The translations under genes and the position numbers were made by a program. Below are positions 16,300 to 23,635 of a stretch of DNA of 64,000 nucleotides, in pieces (the stretch's first letter is position 1; each line of letters starts with the position of its first letter). The notes below the pieces were generated by a model. The model was not told the origin of the DNA and did no database searches. It worked only from the letters and a program-made list of their open reading frames with translations. Source of the stretch: Thermoguttaceae bacterium (GTDB lineage Bacteria; Planctomycetota; Planctomycetia; Pirellulales; Thermoguttaceae); assembly GCA_017434455.1 (NCBI GenBank), contig JAFRFG010000010.1, positions 1-64,000 on the forward strand, read 5' to 3'.

Positions 16300-17211
16300 T
16301 TACTTGCCGAACGCCGAGGTGATCGCCCGGCCGCGCCAGGCCTGGTGAGGAGTGATCCCCATCACCCAAGCGATCGTCGCGGCGACGTCATAACCGGCGA
16401 CCACGTCGGTGATTTCACCCGGCTTGACACCGCAGCCGAGAATCATGAAGGGAGCTTCCATCTCTTCCATCGTCTCGCCGCCATGTCCCTTCTCGATTCC
16501 GCCGTGGTCCGAGGTAAACATCACGACGGTGTCCTCGAGGCGATTGTTCGCCTCCAGATAGTCGAGCAGCTGACCGAGGAAACCGTCGAGCTTTTTGACC
16601 GCGTCGTAATACTCCTGGGTTCCCCAGCCGATATTGTGCCCGGTACTATCCGGCTGCGAGAAATAGATGAACGCCAGGGTGGCGTCCTTCTCATATTCCA
16701 GACCGAGCTGGCAGACTTCCTCGTCGGTCTCGACAAACTTGTCTTCGTTCATCGCCTTCTTGTCAAAGAGATAACCGATCCCGTCCCAAGAGTAGCAGGC
16801 GCAAAGTTTCGCTTCCGGGTAGGTCTGGCGAGCCATGTAGAAAATATCGGGGAAGAGCCCGTTCTCAGTCAGGAAGGCGCTCGGGAGATCCGGGGCCTTG
16901 CTCCCCCAGGTGCGGAACCCGTGAAGCTCGGAACCGGCCCCCATTAGAATCGTCGCCCAGTTGATCGCGCTGACCGAGGGGATAACACTGCGCTTCTTGA
17001 GCGTCCAGGCCCCCTTGTCACGAAGACGGCTGAAGTTCGGGAGCTGATCCCACTGGACATAGTTCCCGCCGTACCCATCGTAGCCGATGAGGATCACATG
17101 CTTGGCCCCGACCGGGGATTTGACGAAATCTTGAGCCGAAGCGCCCGTCATCACCAAAAGCGAAAGAATCATCGCGCACAGGGCGACTTTTCCTGCCATC
17201 ATCTGTCTCAT
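16300..17211 (-). CDS. Secreted alkaline-phosphatase-superfamily phosphodiesterase, copy 3
   Basis: 303 residues; promoter-proximal copy of the set. The signal peptide is GKVALCAMILSLLVMTGASA, unlike those of the other two copies in its first residues. Catalytic motifs are HVILIGYDGYGG, SAINWATILMG, QPDSTGHNIGW and FTSDHGGIEKGHGG. ATG 17211 has a strong AGGAGA site 8 bases upstream; the longer frame to 17352 has no such site. All three genes probably form one transcript that ends at the 14326-14350 terminator. The 52-base gaps on either side are the same length, as expected for unit duplication. Confidence 0.82.
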   Translation of the reverse strand: MRQMMAGKVALCAMILSLLVMTGASAQDFVKSPVGAKHVILIGYDGYGGNYVQWDQLPNFSRLRDKGAWTLKKRSVIPSVSAINWATILMGAGSELHGFRTWGSKAPDLPSAFLTENGLFPDIFYMARQTYPEAKLCACYSWDGIGYLFDKKAMNEDKFVETDEEVCQLGLEYEKDATLAFIYFSQPDSTGHNIGWGTQEYYDAVKKLDGFLGQLLDYLEANNRLEDTVVMFTSDHGGIEKGHGGETMEEMEAPFMILGCGVKPGEITDVVAGYDVAATIAWVMGITPHQAWRGRAITSAFGK

Positions 17212-17383
17212 TGTTGAGTCTCCTCTTGAAATGGGTCGTCCACCAAACGTGGAATGCGGGGAAGCGGCACGGCCAAAGAACGCGGCGCCGCCGTACATTT
17301 TATGCAGTAAACCGATTATATCGGGGGGAAAACCAAAAAACAAGCTAAACACAACTTCTCTTCCCTCACGCCGCGCCAGACGA

Positions 17384-17411
17384 TTGAAGAAAGAGAACTT
17401 GAGGTGATAAT
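17384..17411 (+). promoter_or_regulatory. Promoter of the hydF operon
   Basis: -35 TTGAAG (17384-17389) and -10 GATAAT (17406-17411) are 16 bases apart, leaving an 80-base leader before hydF. Confidence 0.55.
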
Positions 17412-17499
17412 ATCCGATGGACTATGGTCCGAGTGACCGAAAACAACCGGGAAAAACACAAATCAAACCGTTTCACCGGCTTTCCAGGAGGATAAGCGT

Positions 17500-18774
17500 A
17501 TGTCGAACGAAGGGTTCATTCAGGCGGCCCCCAAAGGGAACCGGCTTCACATCGCCATTTTCGGGCGCCGCAACGTCGGAAAGTCGTCGCTTCTCAATAC
17601 CCTGACGCGCCAAAAGACCTCCATCGTCTCGGACACGGCGGGAACCACGACCGATCCGGTCGAAAAACCGATGGAATTTCTCCCCCTCGGGCCGGTTCTG
17701 TTCATCGACACCGCGGGGATAGACGATACCGGCGAGCTGGGAACGCTGCGGGTTGAAAAGAGCCGCCAGGTACTCGACCGGACCGATATCGCCATTCTTG
17801 TGCTTGATGTCACCCGCGATCGGGGGGGATGGTCGGCGTGGGAGGAGGAACTCCTGGCCGAATTCGACCGGCGCCAGACCCCGCTGGTCATCGCCCGAAC
17901 AAAGTCGGACCTGGCGGAAGGGGCCCCCTGTGCCGACTATCCCCCGGAACTGGCCGAGCGAAAAATCCCGATGGTCGAGCTCACCTCCCCGCCCGACGGA
18001 AAAACAAGCGGGGTGACCGAACTGCGCGATGCCTTGGTCAGACTCGTCCCGGACGATTTTCTCACCCCCCCGCCGATGGTCGCCGACCTTCTCCCCCCCG
18101 GGGAGCTGGCGATTCTTGTCACCCCGATCGATAAGGAAGCGCCCAAAGGAAGATTGATCCTCCCCGAAGTCCAGGCAATCCGCGACCTGCTCGACCACCG
18201 GCAAATGGCGCTGGTCGTCCAGACCGGCGAACTGGCCGACGCGCTTCGCCGCGTGAAGGCGGCCTTGGTGATCACCGACTCTCAGGCCTTCGCGCAGGTA
18301 TCGGCGATTGTTCCCGAATCGATCCCCCTGACCTCCTTTTCCATCCTCCTGGCGCGGCAAAAAGGGGATTTCACCGTTCTTCTGGCGGGAGCCAAAACAA
18401 TCGGGAAGCTCGGTGCGAACGCGAAAATCCTCATCGCCGAGGCGTGCACGCACCATCCGATCGCCGAGGATATCGGAACCGTTAAAATCCCCCGCCTGCT
18501 GAAAAAACGGCTTGGGGAATCGATCACGATCGGGCATGCCCAGGGGCACGATTTCCCGGACGACGCTCATCTGGCCGAGTGGGATCTGGTGATCCACTGC
18601 GGCGGCTGCGTCTGGAATCGCCGGGAGATGCTGCGGCGGATCAGCCGCTGCGTCTCTTCGGCCGTCCCCGTCACCAACTACGGTCTGGCGATCGCGTCGC
18701 TCACCGGTATTCTGGACCGCGCGGCGGCCCCGGTCTTAAACAGCGGCGGGGATGGCCGGAACGCCGAAAGGTGA
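17500..18774 (+). CDS. hydF: [FeFe]-hydrogenase maturation GTPase
   Basis: A scaffold GTPase of 424 residues on which the 2Fe subcluster of the hydrogenase H-cluster is assembled before transfer to HydA. GTPase domain: G1 GRRNVGKSS, switch II FIDTAGIDDTGELG, and ARTKSD. The dimerisation domain is in the middle. The C-terminal Fe-S site has Cys316-x-His318 in CTHHP and His366-Cys367-x2-Cys370 in HCGGC, the HydF-specific cluster ligands. hydE, hydG and the hydrogenase itself are not in this window. SD CAGGAGG lies just upstream of ATG 17500. It heads a row of plus-strand genes continuing to argJ and beyond. Confidence 0.93.
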   Translation: MSNEGFIQAAPKGNRLHIAIFGRRNVGKSSLLNTLTRQKTSIVSDTAGTTTDPVEKPMEFLPLGPVLFIDTAGIDDTGELGTLRVEKSRQVLDRTDIAILVLDVTRDRGGWSAWEEELLAEFDRRQTPLVIARTKSDLAEGAPCADYPPELAERKIPMVELTSPPDGKTSGVTELRDALVRLVPDDFLTPPPMVADLLPPGELAILVTPIDKEAPKGRLILPEVQAIRDLLDHRQMALVVQTGELADALRRVKAALVITDSQAFAQVSAIVPESIPLTSFSILLARQKGDFTVLLAGAKTIGKLGANAKILIAEACTHHPIAEDIGTVKIPRLLKKRLGESITIGHAQGHDFPDDAHLAEWDLVIHCGGCVWNRREMLRRISRCVSSAVPVTNYGLAIASLTGILDRAAAPVLNSGGDGRNAER

Positions 18775-18793
18775 AAGAGTTTTTTTCAAGAAC

Positions 18794-20197
18794 ATGAACA
18801 CCTCTGACTTTCGTTTGAAGCTGATCGACCGAATCGAAACACTCTCCGAGCCGGAACAAAGGGCCAATCTGCTCATCCGGCTCCTCGTTCCGGCCGCGGT
18901 GCTTTCTCCGGACGACTCGAGCGCGGCACCGGCGCTGGCCGAGCGGATAAAGACAGTTATTCGGGCCTTGGCCGCCCAGGACGAGCGCGATTATCTCCTC
19001 GGTCTTCTGGCCGCGGAGATCACGCGAATCGAGCACCACTTAGGCCATTACCGCGGTCTCCCCGCGATGTTCGGCGAGGAGGCCGCCGAGGATATACTCG
19101 AGACGATTCAAAACGGGGACGACCGGCAGGAGGGATATTTCTTCCTCGGCCAAAGCGCCGCCGCGGCGGCGGATCGCCGGCGCGCGCTTTTCTGCGCCGA
19201 GACGCTCGAAGACCTGTACAGCTTCGAGACCGTCTTGAGGATGCTGATTGTCTCGCAGCGGCAGCGTACCCCCGACGGTCTGATCGACGCCGAGCTGGCC
19301 GAACAGATCGAGTCGGAGGACGGCCGCGTTCGCCTCGGCGGCGCGCTGGCGGAACTGCTGTGCCGATGGAAGCGTTGGGAGGCGGCGGAAAACGAGCTCG
19401 GGAAAGCCCAAGCGATCTTTGACACCATCGACGACCCACCGCGCCGCCGGCGGCTAATGGACGACCTGTTCACCCTTGAGCTTCCCGTTTCGCTGCTGGA
19501 ACGGTTTGTTCCGCTGTTGGCGTCGATCCCGACGCGGTGCCGGGTACTGGAGGCGCACAGCCGTGTGGCCGCCGACGATGCCCCCCGCTGTCTGGAACTG
19601 CTGGATCAATTGTGTGATTCCCAGGCGCGCGACCGCCAAGACGCCGATACGGCGGTCACAGCCGCCGCGCTGGCCTACCGCGCCAAGAACCGAGAGGCCG
19701 GACGCGGCTGGACACGCGCCGCGCTGGGAAAAATCGCGGAGGTCGAAAATCCAACCGCCCGGGCCGTTTTGTATCGAACGCTGCTGGGGGCTCTGTACGA
19801 AGCCGGCGAAAACAAGGCCGCCGCCCGCGTTGGTGAAATACTGGCCGATACGGCCGACCGGGTCGGGCCGGACGACTTTCGCGCTTTGCAGTGGCGTGAG
19901 AACCTGACCCTTTGGTCGCGGTGGGGGGAAGAGGGGCTGCTGGCGAAGTACCTGGAGCGGATTCCGCGGGCCGGGCGAATCGTGGTGACCGCCATCGGAC
20001 GGGTGGGTCGGACTCCCATACCGGAGGATAGGTGGTTCGACGAGCTATCTTCCCCTCTTTGGGAGCTCGATTCCCCCGAGACCGGCTGCGCGGCGCTGGT
20101 CAAAATCGAGCGTCTGCGCGCCGGTTCGCGGCTTGAAGGGCAAGGGTCACATAGTATAATAAGAGCGGGGGCTGTGCCGCTGTTTTTCGAGCGATAA
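18794..20197 (+). CDS. Helical protein of unknown function
   Basis: 467 residues, Arg/Ala/Glu/Leu-rich, with no signal peptide or membrane segment. The sequence reads as repeated helix pairs (for example RANLLIRLLVPAAVL, RDYLLGLLAAEITRIEHHLG, GALAELLCRWKRWEAAENEL, AAALAYRAKNREAGRGWTRA), suggesting a TPR- or HEAT-like solenoid used for protein contacts. It follows hydF closely and precedes argJ by 69 bases. I recognise no family. Start: ATG 18794 (MNTSDFR) is preferred, since ATG 18752 overlaps hydF; neither has a good ribosome site. Confidence 0.55.
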   Translation: MNTSDFRLKLIDRIETLSEPEQRANLLIRLLVPAAVLSPDDSSAAPALAERIKTVIRALAAQDERDYLLGLLAAEITRIEHHLGHYRGLPAMFGEEAAEDILETIQNGDDRQEGYFFLGQSAAAAADRRRALFCAETLEDLYSFETVLRMLIVSQRQRTPDGLIDAELAEQIESEDGRVRLGGALAELLCRWKRWEAAENELGKAQAIFDTIDDPPRRRRLMDDLFTLELPVSLLERFVPLLASIPTRCRVLEAHSRVAADDAPRCLELLDQLCDSQARDRQDADTAVTAAALAYRAKNREAGRGWTRAALGKIAEVENPTARAVLYRTLLGALYEAGENKAAARVGEILADTADRVGPDDFRALQWRENLTLWSRWGEEGLLAKYLERIPRAGRIVVTAIGRVGRTPIPEDRWFDELSSPLWELDSPETGCAALVKIERLRAGSRLEGQGSHSIIRAGAVPLFFER

Positions 20198-20266
20198 TCT
20201 CCCCCTTTGCGGCCGGCGCCAAAGCGGCCGTTTATCGTCCGTCCAGAAAGCATAAGGAGTGTATCG

Positions 20267-21463
20267 GTGAGTATTCAACTCCCTCAAGGATACCGTTTCG
20301 CCGGGGTCCACTGCGGTGTTAAGCCCAACACCACCAAACGCGATGTCGCGCTGGTCGTCTGCGACCGCGACGCCGTCGCCGCCGGTGTCTACACGCAGAA
20401 TCTTGTCTGCGGGGCCCCGGTTCAGTTGGATCGCGCCCGTACTCCCGCCGCCGGTTTCCGAGCGGTGGTCACCAACTCGGGGGTCGCCAACGCCTGTACC
20501 GGCCAGGAGGGGCTCAAAAACGCCGAGCAAATGGCTGTCTGGGCCGCCCAAACCATTGGCGCGGCCGGGCAGCAGGCGCTGGTCCTTTCCACCGGGGTGA
20601 TCGGCATTCAGCTGCCGATGGAGAGGATCGAAGAGGGAATCCGCGCCGCCGGGGCGCAGCTGGCCGCCACGGAAGAGGGGTTCCACAACGCCGCCCACGC
20701 GATGATGACCACCGACACCAAAGAGAAGGTCGTCTCCAAGTCGTTCGTCAATTCCCGCGGAAAGACCATCACCCTTGCCGGTATGTGCAAGGGGGCCGCG
20801 ATGATCGGCCCGAATATGGCGACGATGCTCTGTGTGCTGATGACCGACGCGGCCCTCGATCCGGCCGACGCCCAGGGGATGCTCAAGCGCTGCGCCGACG
20901 AAACCTTTAACTGCATCAGTGTCGAGGGGCACACCAGCACCAGCGACACCGTTCTTCTTTTGGCCAACGGGGCCGGCGACGATCAGCCGATGGAAGAGGA
21001 CGACCACAATCGCTTTGCCGATCTTCTGCTGTTGGTCTGCTCGGAACTGGCGCGCATGATCCCCAACGACGGCGAGGGGGTTTCGCATCTGATCACCGTC
21101 AACGTCCACGGCCTGGCCACGCGGGAAGACGCCAAGGCGATCGCCCGAACGGTCGCCAACGATGTTCTGGTCAAGACGGCGATCTGCGGCGCCGACCCGA
21201 ACTGGGGCCGAATCGTCTCGGCCGCCGGACGCGCCGGTGTCGCGTTCGACACCAAGAAGGTGACGCTCAAGATCAACGGGCATCTCCTCTACAAAGACGG
21301 CGCGCCGGTGGAGTTCGACAAGCCGCTGGTGACCGAGGCGATCCGTTCTCAGCGCGAGACCGTCTTCCAGCTCTTCTTCGAGGAGGGGGACGAGGCGATC
21401 CGTTTCTGGACCAGCGATCTGACGCCGGAATATGTCCATATGAACGCCGATTACACCACCTGA
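20267..21463 (+). CDS. argJ: Glutamate N-acetyltransferase / N-acetylglutamate synthase (ornithine acetyltransferase)
   Basis: 398 residues. It recycles the acetyl group from N-acetylornithine to glutamate in the cyclic arginine pathway, and may also use acetyl-CoA. Self-cleavage motif: KGAAMIGPNMATML, where the Thr of ATML becomes the N-terminal nucleophile of the beta chain. Other family blocks: NSGVANACTG (NSGxANACTG, oxyanion side), HNAAHAMMTTDT and DPNWGRI. The start is a GTG at 20267 with AAGGAG at 20254-20259 and 7-base spacing; the frame open from 20207 has no ribosome site. Other arginine genes are absent from this window, so the gene is separated from its pathway. Confidence 0.95.
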   Translation: MSIQLPQGYRFAGVHCGVKPNTTKRDVALVVCDRDAVAAGVYTQNLVCGAPVQLDRARTPAAGFRAVVTNSGVANACTGQEGLKNAEQMAVWAAQTIGAAGQQALVLSTGVIGIQLPMERIEEGIRAAGAQLAATEEGFHNAAHAMMTTDTKEKVVSKSFVNSRGKTITLAGMCKGAAMIGPNMATMLCVLMTDAALDPADAQGMLKRCADETFNCISVEGHTSTSDTVLLLANGAGDDQPMEEDDHNRFADLLLLVCSELARMIPNDGEGVSHLITVNVHGLATREDAKAIARTVANDVLVKTAICGADPNWGRIVSAAGRAGVAFDTKKVTLKINGHLLYKDGAPVEFDKPLVTEAIRSQRETVFQLFFEEGDEAIRFWTSDLTPEYVHMNADYTT

Positions 21464-21499
21464 CGGCAGGTACCACCAGATATCATTTGAAAGAAAACA

Positions 21500-21829
21500 A
21501 TGGCAATCCTCATTTCCCAAAAGGCGATCGAAGAGGTCAAAAAGGTTAAGCAGGCCCAGAACCTCGGCGACGAATCGGTCCTCCGCATGACTATCCTGGG
21601 GGGGGGCTGCAGCGGCATGCAATACTCCCTCGGGTTCGATACCGAGTTCAATCCGATGGTCGATACGCGCTACGACTTCGACGGTGTGTCGCTGGTGACG
21701 CGCAAAGAGTACGACCTGTTCCTCGACGGAACCGAAATCAGTTTCGTCGATACCCCTACCGCCAAGGGGTTCTCGATCGATAACCCGAACTTCCCCGCGG
21801 GGAGCGGATGCCCCGGCTGCGGTCACTAA
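21500..21829 (+). CDS. A-type iron-sulfur carrier (IscA/ErpA/HesB family)
   Basis: 109 residues. It carries Fe-S clusters from a scaffold to apo-proteins. The family fold is clear: N-terminal ISQKAIEEVKKV, LRMTILGGGCSGMQYSLGFD with the first cysteine, and the C-terminal pair. The usual ending is C-G-C; here it is GCPGCGH and then the stop, so the two cysteines are spaced C-x2-C and the normal tail is missing. That could alter cluster type or partner choice. It sits 36 bases after argJ and 42 bases before the DnaJ-like gene. Confidence 0.85.
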   Translation: MAILISQKAIEEVKKVKQAQNLGDESVLRMTILGGGCSGMQYSLGFDTEFNPMVDTRYDFDGVSLVTRKEYDLFLDGTEISFVDTPTAKGFSIDNPNFPAGSGCPGCGH

Positions 21830-21871
21830 AGAACTTTTTCGCGGGAAACGTGCTTAGCGGAGGAAGAAGCT

Positions 21872-22834
21872 ATGGCAAAAGATTATTATCAGATCCTCGG
21901 TGTTTCCAAAAGCGCCACCGACGAAGAGATTCAAAAGGCCTATCGAACTTTGGCCCGAAAGTATCATCCCGATATGAATCCGGATGATCCCGAGGGGGCC
22001 AAGAAAAAGTTCCAGGAGCTTCAGGAGGCCTTCGATACCTTAAAAGATCCGGAGAAGCGAAAACAGTACGACCAATTCGGCGCCGATTATCAGCAGTTCG
22101 CCGGCGGCAATCCCTATGGCGGGGGAAACCCATTCGGAGGGGGCAACCCCTTTGGCGGCGGCAATCCGTTCGGCGGGGGAAGTTTCACCGTGGGGCCCGA
22201 TGGGATCGACATCGGTGATATCCTCGGCGGCCTGTTTGGCGGCCGCCAGACACGTACACAGCGGCGTGCCGGTCCGGTGGCGGGCGAGTCGATCACGCTG
22301 GGGCTCAATATTTCGCTGCGCAGTGCCGTTTTAGGGGATACGATCCCCCTGCAGTATACACTGGGGGGAGAATCGAAGAAGGTCGATGTCAAAATCCCTG
22401 TCGGGATCGAGGATGGCCAAAAGATTCGCCTCAAGGGGCTGGGCAAGCCCGGTCTGCGCGGCGGCGCCAACGGAGATCTGTTCCTGCAAATCACGACCCT
22501 CCCGCACCCCAACTTTACCCGCCAGGGGAAGAACCTCTATGTCCGTGTCCCGGTCTCGCTCAAAGAGGCGGTTCTCGGCGCTAAGATCGACGTCCCCTCC
22601 CCGGCCGGAACGGTGAGCGTCAAGGTCCCGGCGGGCAGTTCCACGGGGACGAAACTCCGCCTGAAGGGTCAGGGGATCAAAAAATCGGCCCGCGACGACC
22701 AGCCCGGCGATCTGTTCGTCGAGTTCGTTGTCGATCTTCCGAAAAAGTGGTCCGAGCGCGATATCAACCGTATCAAAGAGCTCGAAATCGACGAAGCCCC
22801 GACGAAGAAGGCCCGCGACAAGATCGCCTTCTAA
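21872..22834 (+). CDS. cbpA: DnaJ-type co-chaperone without zinc fingers (CbpA-like)
   Basis: 320 residues. It stimulates the Hsp70 DnaK and presents substrates. J domain residues 1-70 with the HPD triad in [11 protein letters not shown] glycine-rich linker (about 75-110) is built of an imperfect GGNPFGG repeat. The two beta-sandwich C-terminal domains start with [18 protein letters not shown] and contain GDLFLQI and GDLFVEF. The four CxxCxGxG zinc motifs of classical DnaJ are absent, which defines the CbpA/DjlA-like class. SD AGCGGAGG upstream. The rluA-like gene starts 23 bases after it. Confidence 0.88.
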   Translation: MAKDYYQILGVSKSATDEEIQKAYRTLARKYHPDMNPDDPEGAKKKFQELQEAFDTLKDPEKRKQYDQFGADYQQFAGGNPYGGGNPFGGGNPFGGGNPFGGGSFTVGPDGIDIGDILGGLFGGRQTRTQRRAGPVAGESITLGLNISLRSAVLGDTIPLQYTLGGESKKVDVKIPVGIEDGQKIRLKGLGKPGLRGGANGDLFLQITTLPHPNFTRQGKNLYVRVPVSLKEAVLGAKIDVPSPAGTVSVKVPAGSSTGTKLRLKGQGIKKSARDDQPGDLFVEFVVDLPKKWSERDINRIKELEIDEAPTKKARDKIAF

Positions 22835-22857
22835 GGGGAACTGTTTTTTATCACCGC

Positions 22858-23568
22858 ATGGATTCGATCGACATCATCTACGAAGAGGGGCCGGTTCTGG
22901 CCTGCAATAAGCCCTCGGGGCTCCTCACCCAGGCGCCGGAGGGAATCGATTCGCTCGAGGCCCGGGTCAAGGCGTTTTTGATCGAACGCGAAAACAAACC
23001 GGGCGGCTGTTACCTCGGGGTTCCCCATCGCCTGGACCGTCCGGCTTCGGGGGTGATTGTCTTTGCCAAGCACGTGCGAGCCGCCCGGCGAATCTCCGAT
23101 CAAATCGCCGCGCGGCTGGTGAAAAAGACCTACTGGGCACTGGTCTCGGGAACGGTTCCCGAAGAAAGCGGTACCTGGACCGACTACATGCGCAAGATCC
23201 CCGGCCGCGCCGAGTCGGAGATACTCTCCCCCATCCACCCTTCGGCGCGCGAGGCGATCCTTCATTTTCAAACCAGACAGCACCTCAACACTGTTTTGGG
23301 GCCGGTCACCTGGCTGGAAATCACCCTCGAGACGGGCCGAACCCATCAGATTCGGCTCCAGGCCTCTTCGCGAGGGTTCCCTATTTTAGGCGATACCCTC
23401 TACGGCAGCGCCGCCGCGTTCGGTCCCCAGTACGAAGATGAGCGTCAGCGTGCCATCGCGCTGCACTCCCGGACGATGGTCTTCACGCACCCGATGAGCA
23501 GTGAAACCATTGAGCTGACCGCGCCGATTTCCCCCGCCTGGAAAGAGCTCATCCCGGCGATCGACTAA
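22858..23568 (+). CDS. RluA-family RNA pseudouridine synthase
   Basis: 236 residues. It isomerises uridine to pseudouridine in rRNA or tRNA. Motif HRLDRPASGV contains the catalytic aspartate, followed by K-T-Y-W-A-L-V-SG and the RluA motif RTHQIRLQASSRGFPILGDTLYG (split by a short insertion). The S4 domain seen in RluC/D is absent, as in the short RluA/TruC group, so the target cannot be assigned. The start ATG 22858 has AAGGGGA 18 bases upstream, which is long; coupling to the cbpA-like gene is likely. Confidence 0.88.
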   Translation: MDSIDIIYEEGPVLACNKPSGLLTQAPEGIDSLEARVKAFLIERENKPGGCYLGVPHRLDRPASGVIVFAKHVRAARRISDQIAARLVKKTYWALVSGTVPEESGTWTDYMRKIPGRAESEILSPIHPSAREAILHFQTRQHLNTVLGPVTWLEITLETGRTHQIRLQASSRGFPILGDTLYGSAAAFGPQYEDERQRAIALHSRTMVFTHPMSSETIELTAPISPAWKELIPAID

Positions 23569-23604
23569 AGACAAGCCGCCCGAGCCATGATCAAATTCCC
23601 CCTC

Positions 23605-23635
23605 AAGAACCGCCGGACTAGCGGTTCTTTTTTTT
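23605..23635 (+). terminator. Terminator of the hydF-rluA block
   Basis: AAGAACCGC (23605-23613) pairs with GCGGTTCTT (23621-23629) and is followed by T residues. The hairpin overlaps the stop codon and last codons of the convergent mutS gene. Confidence 0.85.

Noticed and set aside
20147..21826. A 559-codon frame antisense to argJ
   Set aside because: Lies fully opposite argJ and the iscA-like gene, which are both clear; its sequence is His/Arg/Asp-rich shadow.
22090..22190. Short tandem repeats that could be read as a CRISPR or minisatellite
   Set aside because: They encode the Gly-rich GGNPFGG linker of the DnaJ-like protein; no spacers, no cas genes.
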